This document shows positions 14,703 to 20,378 of a stretch of 20,378 nucleotides of DNA, piece after piece. The stretch's first letter is position 1. Each line of letters begins with the position of its first letter. Made by a program: the position numbers and the translations under genes. Origin of the DNA: JAWLCA01 sp050485905 (GTDB lineage Bacteria > Pseudomonadota > Alphaproteobacteria > Rhodobacterales > Rhodobacteraceae); contig JBJHCH010000065.1 in assembly GCA_050485905.1 (NCBI GenBank), positions 1 through 20,378 on the forward strand, written 5' to 3'. Under the pieces are notes generated by a model that was not told the origin of the DNA, made no database searches, and worked only from the letters and a program-made list of their open reading frames with translations.

Positions 14703-14906
14703 ATGCGCCTGTTGCCCGCCCTGCTTTGCCTGTCCGCCGCCAGCGGCTGCGGGGCTGTGGGCGATGACGGCTACCCGCCGCTGTTGCCGCTGACGCCGAT
14801 CCTTGCCCAGGCCGGCCCGGCCGACCGGTCCGGCGATGCCGCGCTGGAGGCGCGCGCCGCCGGGCTGCGTGCCCGTGCCGAGGCGCTGCGCCGGGCAGAA
14901 CCCTAG
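14703..14906 (+). CDS. Small putative lipoprotein
   Basis: A 67-residue precursor with a short signal sequence ending in a lipobox-like LSAASGC (about 10-16), so Cys16 would be lipidated, leaving a mature peptide of about 52 residues. The mature part starts with a flexible Pro-rich stretch (GYPPLLPLTPILAQ), then an Ala/Arg-rich predicted helix (ALEARAAGLRARAEALRRAEP). The ATG at 14703 puts the signal peptide at the extreme N-terminus; an ATG three codons earlier at 14694 is equally open. The gene has its own candidate promoter and lies 71 bp upstream of hom. The function is unknown. The lipobox and helix pattern support a real gene, but at this length and GC content a spurious frame cannot be excluded. 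Confidence 0.6.
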   Translation: MRLLPALLCLSAASGCGAVGDDGYPPLLPLTPILAQAGPADRSGDAALEARAAGLRARAEALRRAEP

Positions 14907-14911
14907 GCGCG

Positions 14912-14940
14912 TTGCGCCGCCCCGCGCGACAGGCTAACAG
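14912..14940 (+). promoter_or_regulatory. Promoter for hom (hom-glpX-recJ unit)
   Basis: TTGCGC (14912-14917) and TAACAG (14935-14940) are separated by 17 bp. The expected transcript start near 14947 gives a leader of about 30 nt carrying GGAG (14968-14971), 6 nt before the hom ATG at 14978. There is no room for a leader-peptide attenuator in such a short leader. Confidence 0.5.
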
Positions 14941-14977
14941 AGCCGCACGGACCCGACCCGAAGCGACGGAGACCCTG

Positions 14978-16288
14978 ATGGCGGATCAGCCTGAGCCGCA
15001 GCATGCTGCCCCCCTGCGCCTTGGCGTCGCCGGGCTGGGCACCGTGGGCATCGGCGTGGTGAAGATCGTGCAGCGCCACGCGGCGCTGATGGCCGCGCGC
15101 TGCGGACGGCCGATCGCGATTACCGCCGTGTCCGCCCGCGACCGGACCCGGAACCGCGATGCCGACATCTCGGCCTATGCCTGGGAGGATGACGCGGTCA
15201 CGCTGGCCAAGCGCGAGGACATCGACGTGTTAGTGGAACTGATGGGCGGCCACGACGGCCCGGCCCGCGCCGCGACCGAGGCAGCCATCGCCGCCGGCAA
15301 GGATGTGGTGACGGCGAACAAGGCGCTGCTGGCCCATCACGGCCAGCAACTGGCCGAGGCGGCGGAGGCGAAGGGCCATGTGATCCGCTTCGAGGCGGCG
15401 GTGGCTGGCGGCATCCCGGTGGTCAAGGCGCTGACCGAGGGGCTGGCGGGAAACGCGATCACCCGCGTCATGGGCGTGATGAACGGCACCTGCAACTATA
15501 TCCTGACCCGGATGGAAAGCGCCGGCCTGCCCTACGAGACGGTGTTCGAGGAGGCGCGGCAACTGGGCTATCTGGAGGCCGATCCGATGCTGGACGTGGG
15601 CGGCATCGACGCCGGCCACAAGCTGAGCCTGCTGTCAGCCATCGCCTTCGGCACGCGGGTGGATTTCGACGGGGTGGAGCTGGAAGGCATCGGTGCCATC
15701 AGCATCGACGATATCCGCCATGCCGCCGACATGGGGTTCCGCATCAAGCTTCTGGGCGTAGCGCAGATGACCGGGCGCGGGCTGGAGCAGCGCATGACGC
15801 CCTGCCTGGTTCCCGCAGATCACCCGCTGGGCCAGCTGCAGGGCGGCACCAACATGGTGGTTCTGGAGGGCGACAGCGTCGGCCAGATCGTGCTGCGCGG
15901 CGCGGGCGCGGGTCAGGGGCCGACCGCCAGCGCGGTGATGTCCGACGTGATCGACATTGCCCGCGGCACGCGCTTCGCGACCTTTGGCCAGCCTGCGACC
16001 GCCCTGCAGGCGGCCCCGGCGGCCAAGGCGACCGCGCCCGCGCCCTACTACCTGCGCATGACCCTGACCGACAAGCCCGGCGCGCTGGCCAAGGTTGCCG
16101 CCGCGCTGGGCGATGCCGGGGTCTCCATCGACCGGATGCGGCAGTACGGCCATGCCGACACCACCGCGCCGGTTCTGATCGTCACCCATACCACCACGCA
16201 GGATGCCATCGGCCACGCCCTGTCGCGCTTTGGCGCGACCGGCGTTGTCGAAGGCACGCCCGTCGCCATTCGCATCGAAGCCGTATAG
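14978..16288 (+). CDS. hom: Homoserine dehydrogenase
   Basis: A 436-residue cytoplasmic enzyme reducing aspartate semialdehyde to homoserine with NAD(P)H, at the branch to threonine, methionine and isoleucine. The N-terminal Rossmann motif is GVAGLGTVGIG (16-26). The catalytic domain shows VTANKALLAHHG, EAAVAGGIPVVKAL and GVMNGTCNYILTRM, then LGYLEADPMLDVGGIDAGHKLSLLSAIAFG with the catalytic Lys/Asp region. A C-terminal ACT domain (from about 355; YYLRMTLTDKPGALAKV) predicts allosteric control, probably by threonine. This is the monofunctional form, with no aspartokinase domain. Start: ATG at 14978 with GGAG 6 nt upstream. glpX starts 10 bp after the stop. Confidence 0.96.
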   Translation: MADQPEPQHAAPLRLGVAGLGTVGIGVVKIVQRHAALMAARCGRPIAITAVSARDRTRNRDADISAYAWEDDAVTLAKREDIDVLVELMGGHDGPARAATEAAIAAGKDVVTANKALLAHHGQQLAEAAEAKGHVIRFEAAVAGGIPVVKALTEGLAGNAITRVMGVMNGTCNYILTRMESAGLPYETVFEEARQLGYLEADPMLDVGGIDAGHKLSLLSAIAFGTRVDFDGVELEGIGAISIDDIRHAADMGFRIKLLGVAQMTGRGLEQRMTPCLVPADHPLGQLQGGTNMVVLEGDSVGQIVLRGAGAGQGPTASAVMSDVIDIARGTRFATFGQPATALQAAPAAKATAPAPYYLRMTLTDKPGALAKVAAALGDAGVSIDRMRQYGHADTTAPVLIVTHTTTQDAIGHALSRFGATGVVEGTPVAIRIEAV

Positions 16289-16298
16289 GAGCATTTTC

Positions 16299-17264
16299 AT
16301 GGCCGATTCCGTCGAGTTTCAGGACCGCCTTCTGTCGCTGGGCCTGGCCCGCGTGTCCGAGGCGGCGGCGCTCGCCTCGGCCGACTGGGTCGGGCGCGGG
16401 GACGAGAAGGCCGCCGACCAGGCCGCGGTCGATGCGATGCGCACGCAGCTCAACCTGCTGGACATCAACGGCGTGGTGGTGATCGGAGAGGGCGAGCGCG
16501 ACGAGGCGCCGATGCTCTATATCGGCGAGCGGGTGGGCACCGGGAACGGCCCCGCAGTGGACATCGCGCTGGACCCGCTGGAAGGCACGACGCTGACCGC
16601 CAAGGACATGCCGAACGCGCTGGCTGTGATCGCGATGGCGCCGCGCGGCACGATGCTGCACGCGCCCGACGTCTACATGGACAAGCTGGCCATCGGGCCG
16701 GGCTATCCCGAGGGGGTGGTCAGCCTGGGCATGGCGCCGGGCGACCGGGTGCGCGCGCTGGCCGAGGCCCGCAGCTGCGCCCCGTCCGACATCACCGTCT
16801 GCATCCTGGAACGCCCGCGGCACGAGGCGATGATCGCCGAGGTGCGCGAGACCGGCGCCGCGATCCGGCTGATCACCGATGGCGACGTGGCCGGCGTGAT
16901 CCACTGCGCCGAGGCGGCGACGACCGGGATCGACATGTACATGGGCTCGGGCGGCGCGCCCGAGGGCGTTCTGGCGGCCGCGGCGCTGCGCTGCATGGGC
17001 GGGCAGATTTGGGGCCGGCTGACCTTTCGCACCGAGGACGAGGCCGGGCGTGCCCGCCGCGCCGGGATCGACGATCTGGACCGGATCTATTCCCGCGACG
17101 AGATGGTGACGGCGGATGTGATCTTTGCCGCGACCGGCGTGACCGACGGATCGATCCTGCCGGGCATCCGGCGCGAGCCGGGCTGGCTGACCACCGAGAC
17201 GATCCTGATGCGGTCGAAGACTGGCTCGGTCCGCCGAATGACCTACCGCACCCCGGCGAAGTGA
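16299..17264 (+). CDS. glpX: Fructose-1,6-bisphosphatase class II (GlpX)
   Basis: A 321-residue class II FBPase, hydrolysing fructose-1,6-bisphosphate to fructose-6-phosphate in gluconeogenesis. Metal- and phosphate-binding motifs are clear: GDEKAAD (34-40), GEGERDEAPML (63-73) and DPLEGTT (92-98), with GPGYPEG, TDGDVAG and MGSGGAPEGVLAAAALR further on. The length is usual for the family. In some photosynthetic or autotrophic relatives, GlpX-type enzymes also act on sedoheptulose-1,7-bisphosphate; this sequence alone does not show which. Start: ATG at 16299 with AGGAG 8 nt upstream. It lies 10 bp after hom, and its TGA overlaps the GTG start of recJ. Confidence 0.95.
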   Translation: MADSVEFQDRLLSLGLARVSEAAALASADWVGRGDEKAADQAAVDAMRTQLNLLDINGVVVIGEGERDEAPMLYIGERVGTGNGPAVDIALDPLEGTTLTAKDMPNALAVIAMAPRGTMLHAPDVYMDKLAIGPGYPEGVVSLGMAPGDRVRALAEARSCAPSDITVCILERPRHEAMIAEVRETGAAIRLITDGDVAGVIHCAEAATTGIDMYMGSGGAPEGVLAAAALRCMGGQIWGRLTFRTEDEAGRARRAGIDDLDRIYSRDEMVTADVIFAATGVTDGSILPGIRREPGWLTTETILMRSKTGSVRRMTYRTPAK

Positions 17265-19030
17265 TCCTCCGAGCGGAACTTTCCAGCGACCGGCGGGCGT
17301 TTCTCGGCGTCGAAGTGTCTGCCACCGGGCGGCGCTGGGTCGGTCCGGATGCAGCCGAGGACCGGCTGGCCGAGGCGATGGCGCAGACGACCGATCTGCC
17401 GCCCGCGCTCTGCCGGGTGCTGGTGCGCCGCGGTGTGGCGCCGGACGAGGCGGCGCGATTCCTGACCCCGGCCCTGCGCGATCTGCTGCCTGACCCGCTG
17501 TCGCTGCGTGACATGGGGCTGGCGGCGGCTCGGCTTCTGTCCGCCGTGCAGCGCCGCGAGCGCATCGCGATCTTTGCCGATTACGATGTCGATGGTGGCG
17601 CCTCGGCAGCGCTGCTGGTCTGGTGGCTGCGCGGGCTGGGCCATGCCGCCACGCTCTATATCCCCGACCGGATCGACGAGGGCTACGGGCCCAACGTGCC
17701 GGCGATGCAGGCGCTGGGGCGCGAGCACGATCTGATCCTGTGCGTGGATTGCGGCACCCTCAGCCACGAACCCATCGCCGCGGCGGGCTGCGATGTGGTG
17801 GTGCTGGATCACCACCTGGGCAGCGAACTGCTGCCCCCGGCGCTGGCTGTGGTGAACCCGAACCGGCAGGATGAGGACGGCGCGCTAGGGCATCTTTGCG
17901 CCGCCGCCGTGGTCTTTCTGCTGCTGGTGGAGGCGAACCGCCAGTTGCGGGTGGACGGCGTGCAGGGGCCGGATCTGATGGGCCTGCTGGATCTGGTCGC
18001 GCTGGCCACGGTCGCCGATGTGGCGCCGCTGGTGGGCGTGAACCGGGCGCTGGTGCGGCAGGGGCTGGCGGTGATGGCGCGCCGCGACCGGCCGGGGCTT
18101 GTGGCGCTGGCCGATGTGGCGCGGCTGGACCGCGCACCAGAGGCCTATCACCTGGGCTTCGTCCTGGGGCCGCGCGTGAATGCCGGTGGCCGGATCGGCA
18201 CCGCCGATCTGGGCGCGCGTCTGCTTTGCATCGACGACGCGGCCGAGGCCCAGGCACTGGCTGCGCGGCTTGACCAGTTGAACACCGAACGGCGCGACAT
18301 CGAGGCGCGAGTGCGCGAAGAAGCGCTGGCGCAGGCCGAAGCGCGGGGCGTGAATGCCCCGCTGGTCTGGGCGGCGGGCGAGGGCTGGCACCCTGGCGTC
18401 GTCGGCATCGTCGCTGCCCGGCTGAAGGAGGCGACGAACCGCCCCGCTGTGGTCATCGGGCTGGAGGGGGACGAGGGCAAGGGCTCGGGTCGCTCCATCT
18501 CGGGTGTGGATCTTGGCGCCGCGATCCAGCGTGTCGCGGCCGAGGGGTTGCTGCTGCGAGGCGGCGGGCACCGGATGGCCGCCGGCCTGACCGTGGCGCG
18601 CGATGGCGTGGAAGCCGCGATGGCCCGGCTGGCAGAACTGCTGGAGAAGCAGAGCGCGGGCGCGGCCGGCCCCGCCGATCTGCGGCTCGACGCGCTGCTG
18701 CTGCCCGGCGCCGCGACGCCCGACCTGATCGCCAAGGTCGAATCCGCCGGCCCCTTCGGCGCGGGCGCCCCGGCACCGCGTTTCGCCTTCCCCGCCATGG
18801 CAATCCGCCGCACGCGCAGGATCGGCGAGTCGCATCTGCGGGTCAGCTTTGGCGACAGCAGCGGCCCGCTGCTGGAGGCGGTGGCCTTCGGTGCGTTCGA
18901 TGGTCCGTTGGGGCCACTGCTGGAGGGCCATGGCGGCCTGCGATTCCACCTCGCCGGTCGGCTGGAGATGAACCACTGGCAGGGCCGCAGCAGCGTTCAG
19001 CTGCGCCTCGAAGACGCCGCCCGCGCCTGA
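17261..19030 (+). CDS. recJ: Single-stranded-DNA-specific exonuclease RecJ
   Basis: A 589-residue 5'-to-3' single-strand exonuclease of the DHH family, acting in recombinational and mismatch repair. DHH motifs: FADYDVDGGASAALL (106-119; usual form DYDxDG), CVDCGT (161-166), VLDHHLG (181-187) and NPNRQ (199-203). The DHHA1 domain carries GGGHRMAAG (about 434-442), and a C-terminal OB-like domain ends the protein. The start is GTG at 17261, overlapping the glpX stop as GTGA. There is no in-frame ATG between that point and the conserved FLGVEVSATGRRWVGP segment, and the longer upstream frame lies inside glpX. Translation probably depends on coupling to glpX. The hom-glpX-recJ order is one I associate with Rhodobacterales. 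Confidence 0.95.
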   Translation: MILRAELSSDRRAFLGVEVSATGRRWVGPDAAEDRLAEAMAQTTDLPPALCRVLVRRGVAPDEAARFLTPALRDLLPDPLSLRDMGLAAARLLSAVQRRERIAIFADYDVDGGASAALLVWWLRGLGHAATLYIPDRIDEGYGPNVPAMQALGREHDLILCVDCGTLSHEPIAAAGCDVVVLDHHLGSELLPPALAVVNPNRQDEDGALGHLCAAAVVFLLLVEANRQLRVDGVQGPDLMGLLDLVALATVADVAPLVGVNRALVRQGLAVMARRDRPGLVALADVARLDRAPEAYHLGFVLGPRVNAGGRIGTADLGARLLCIDDAAEAQALAARLDQLNTERRDIEARVREEALAQAEARGVNAPLVWAAGEGWHPGVVGIVAARLKEATNRPAVVIGLEGDEGKGSGRSISGVDLGAAIQRVAAEGLLLRGGGHRMAAGLTVARDGVEAAMARLAELLEKQSAGAAGPADLRLDALLLPGAATPDLIAKVESAGPFGAGAPAPRFAFPAMAIRRTRRIGESHLRVSFGDSSGPLLEAVAFGAFDGPLGPLLEGHGGLRFHLAGRLEMNHWQGRSSVQLRLEDAARA

Positions 19031-19075
19031 CCGCGGCAACCGCTGGCCGAACCGCAAGAAACGCCAGAATCCCCC

Positions 19076-19104
19076 TTGCACGGCCGCGCGCGCTGCCCTA
19101 AACA
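19076..19104 (+). promoter_or_regulatory. Promoter for tRNA-Glu
   Basis: TTGCAC (19076-19081), a 17-bp spacer and TAAACA (19099-19104) form a good sigma-70-type promoter. The tRNA begins 17 nt after the -10, leaving a short 5' leader for RNase P. A CCCCC run precedes the -35, as at the 14625 promoter. Confidence 0.65.
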
Positions 19105-19121
19105 CCCGCCACGCCAAGCGC

Positions 19122-19196
19122 GGCCCGTTCGTCTATCGGTTAGGACGCCAGGTTTTCAACCTGGAAAGAGGGGTTCGATTCCCCTACGGGCTGCCA
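19122..19196 (+). tRNA. tRNA-Glu (anticodon TTC)
   Basis: A complete 75-nt cloverleaf with encoded CCA (19194-19196). The acceptor stem pairs GGCCCGT (19122-19128) with ACGGGCT (19186-19192), with a G-T pair at the top and discriminator G19193. The anticodon stem is CCAGG/CCTGG (19148-19152/19160-19164) with loop TTTTCAA, giving anticodon TTC at 19155-19157. The T arm is GAGGGGTTCGATTCCCC. This tRNA has a wobble U34 of the kind modified to 2-thio- and 2-selenouridine by the MnmH encoded at 13118-14182. No integrase gene is seen next to it, and no copy of its 3' end is seen elsewhere in the window. Confidence 0.97.
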
Positions 19197-19318
19197 TCTC
19201 CTTTCAGCAAGTCTTTGATTTTTCTTTGGTTATTTCGCCCTAGGATCTTCATATCCCCCACCTTGGCGCGGACTACCTCAGATACAACCGGAACTGTGGC
19301 GGCGAAAAACTTAGACTT

Positions 19319-19365
19319 GAAGCTCCCGGTGAGGTGTTGAACACCAAGCAAGCCTTAGGAGCTTC
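19319..19365. repeat. Nested inverted repeat between tRNA-Glu and the small orphan gene
   Basis: An outer perfect 8-bp inverted repeat, GAAGCTCC (19319-19326) and GGAGCTTC (19358-19365), encloses an inner palindrome GGTGTT-G-AACACC (19333-19345). As RNA this would be an 8-bp stem, an internal loop, a 5-bp stem and a TGA triloop. As DNA the inner part is a 13-bp palindrome with a single central base, a common operator shape. It lies 53 bp before the ATG at 19419. There is no T-run after it. The rest of 19197-19418 is less GC-rich, with a pyrimidine-rich tract just after the tRNA (19200-19235) and no gene I can support. Confidence 0.6.
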
Positions 19366-19418
19366 GGTAGCCGACAGCGGCAGTCTGAGCGAGCGGTTGG
19401 TGAAACGGAGCTGTTCGG

Positions 19419-19670
19419 ATGCCTAGCACCCGACAACCGAAAATAGACGACAGTGCCTTCCCGATTCGCATCCTGGTGCTCGTGCCGGAGCAGGGTTTCG
19501 CCTCGCTCGGTCCCGGCCACGATCCGCACCGCTGGCTGATGCGCCACATATCCGCAGGCGAGTTTGCTTGGCACTCAGGCGGCCGAAACCCCTACTTCAT
19601 GCAGGACCATGTCGCCGTCTATTTTCGCACGATAGAGGCCGCCTCATTGTTTCTTCGTTCCACCCAGTAG
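19419..19670 (+). CDS. Small uncharacterised protein (83 residues)
   Basis: I do not firmly recognise this protein. It begins with a polar stretch (MPSTRQPKIDDSA), then has a strand-like FPIRILVLVPEQGF, a helix-like PHRWLMRHISAGEFAWHS, and ends with HVAVYFRTIEAASLFLRSTQ. That alpha/beta pattern, with a short hydrophobic strand followed by YFRTIEAA, looks like folded protein rather than random translation and vaguely resembles small proteins of unknown function in other alphaproteobacteria. GGAG lies 8 nt before the ATG. Its GC content is clearly lower than that of the flanking genes, and it sits just past a tRNA, so acquisition by transfer is plausible. No signal peptide or membrane segment is seen. 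A competing minus-strand frame (19311-19574) is less convincing. Confidence 0.5.
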   Translation: MPSTRQPKIDDSAFPIRILVLVPEQGFASLGPGHDPHRWLMRHISAGEFAWHSGGRNPYFMQDHVAVYFRTIEAASLFLRSTQ

Positions 19671-19992
19671 ACCCTGCTGATGGGACCCAGAGCAAAGTCT
19701 ATAGTTCGCCAGCGCGCCGGTAACCTTCTCACCACGTTCGCGTTCCGCAGGACAGCCCGCCCCCGTCACGCGAGGGTGCGCCTGAGGCACGACGGCAGGC
19801 ACTTTTCTGACGCTGGTGCGAGAGCGCGCAGGTTGCCACCCCCCGACTGTCATGCAATTGTCACAATTTCGGAGGATGAGCGTTTCGATCCGATCAGCGA
19901 GCACGCGGCTGACATCAGATCGGCCCGCAGGTCGGCATCGTGGCGCAATAACGAACCGCTTGATGCGGTGTACGCCAAACAGAGGAGACTCC
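19671..19992. other. 322-bp gene-free stretch upstream of the TctC-type gene
   Basis: No gene is supported here on either strand. A minus-strand open frame (19644-20036) runs through it but overlaps the signal-peptide region of the next gene and has no recognisable features. What it holds: two TGTCA motifs 11 bp apart (19848-19852, 19859-19863), a 13-bp palindrome (19856-19868), and a strong AGAGGAG ribosome site (19981-19987). No convincing -35/-10 pair was found by eye. Confidence 0.5.
19856..19868. promoter_or_regulatory. 13-bp palindrome, candidate operator for the TctC-type gene
   Basis: AATTGT-C-ACAATT is a perfect inverted repeat with one central base, 124 bp upstream of the ATG at 19993, in DNA otherwise rich in G and C. 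This is the size and shape of sites bound by dimeric GntR- or MarR-type regulators. No regulator gene is present in the window to pair with it. Confidence 0.4.
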
Positions 19993-20378
19993 ATGACCCA
20001 TCTCACCCGCGCCGCCCTGGCGGCAGTGCTTGCCATTTCATCCGGCGCCGCCGCGGCCAGCGATATCTACGCCGGTCAGACCATACGCATCGTGATTCCA
20101 TTCTCTGCCGGCGGCGGCACCGACACGTTTGGCCGCCTGATCGCGGCGCATCTGGGCAACCACATTCCCGGCAATCCGACCGTGATCGCCGAGAACGTGA
20201 CCGGCGGTGGCGGCCTTCTGGGGTCCAACGAATTCGGTCGCGCCGCGCCGGACGGGATGACGCTGCTGACCGCCTCGGGGCACCTGAACCTGCGCGCCTT
20301 TCTGGGGCTCGAAGGGCTGGAACTGGACCTTGCCGACCTGACGCCGGTCGTCGCCGCGCCGATGGGTCATATCACGGC
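19993..20378 (+). CDS. Tripartite tricarboxylate transporter substrate-binding protein (Bug/TctC family), 5' part
   Basis: The first 128 codons of a periplasmic binding protein; the rest lies beyond the window. The N-terminus is a signal peptide (LTRAALAAVLAISSGAAAA, cleavage near residue 22). The mature part begins with the family hallmark TIRIVIPFSAGGGTDTFGRLIA (key motif IPFSAGGGTDTF), followed by VIAENVTGGGGLLGSNEFGRAAPDGMTLL, where the GGGG and ARAAPDG-like segments match TctC/Bug proteins. Such proteins capture carboxylates or other small anions for TctAB-type membrane permeases. The ATG at 19993 has AGAGGAG 5 nt upstream, an unusually strong site. tctB- and tctA-like genes would be expected next. 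The ligand cannot be inferred. Confidence 0.88.
   Translation, partial: MTHLTRAALAAVLAISSGAAAASDIYAGQTIRIVIPFSAGGGTDTFGRLIAAHLGNHIPGNPTVIAENVTGGGGLLGSNEFGRAAPDGMTLLTASGHLNLRAFLGLEGLELDLADLTPVVAAPMGHIT

Noticed and set aside
17885..19117. Long minus-strand frame opposite recJ
   Set aside because: No recognisable domain; the DHH motifs of RecJ on the plus strand explain the sequence.
19311..19574. Minus-strand 87-codon frame opposite the small orphan gene
   Set aside because: The plus-strand frame has a better ribosome site and a more protein-like pattern; both cannot be confidently supported.
19644..20036. Minus-strand 130-codon frame before the TctC-type gene
   Set aside because: It overlaps the well-supported TctC start and signal peptide, has no recognisable motif and no clear ribosome site.

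Overview
The window is about 20 kb of dense, GC-rich (roughly 70% by eye) chromosomal DNA, most consistent with an alphaproteobacterium of the Rhodobacterales (Rhodobacter/Paracoccus-like). The signs are alphaproteobacterial families (a PF09608-like protein, DUF2794), an oxidoreductase-SelD fusion beside mnmH, a hom-glpX-recJ run, frequent TGATG or GTGA stop/start overlaps, and a tRNA-Glu(UUC) gene with an encoded CCA end. The assignment comes from recognising families and gene order, not from a database search.

Layout, left to right. (1) 1-608: the 3' end of tsaB coupled to rimI. (2) 761-6185: a five-gene operon for a BMP/PnrA-type nucleoside ABC importer (binding protein, double ATPase, two permeases) ending in a purine-nucleoside phosphorylase, giving uptake followed by phosphorolysis. 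(3) 6274-7937: a TSUP/TauE-SafE permease coupled to a membrane-anchored PF09608-like protein. (4) 7938-8165: a convergent intergenic region with two structured repeat units. (5) 8166-10180, minus strand: trpS then rarD. (6) 10274-13131: a rhomboid-like protein lacking the expected catalytic residues, coupled to a fused flavoprotein/selenophosphate synthetase. (7) 13118-14574, minus strand: DUF2794 gene then mnmH (tRNA 2-selenouridine synthase), so producer and user of selenophosphate converge with overlapping 3' ends. (8) 14703-19030: a small lipoprotein gene, then hom, glpX and recJ. (9) 19122-19196: tRNA-Glu. (10) 19197-19992: a less GC-rich stretch with a nested inverted repeat, an 83-codon orphan gene and a palindrome. 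(11) 19993-20378: the start of a tripartite-tricarboxylate (Bug/TctC) binding-protein gene that runs off the window.

Most of the window is housekeeping and transport. The least explained parts are the two repeat units between the PF09608-like gene and rarD, which carry 11-bp-phased TGCAT motifs plus a conserved-spacing hairpin, and the structured stretch downstream of tRNA-Glu. I found no phage, transposase, CRISPR or defence genes, and nothing I would call a demonstrated new system.
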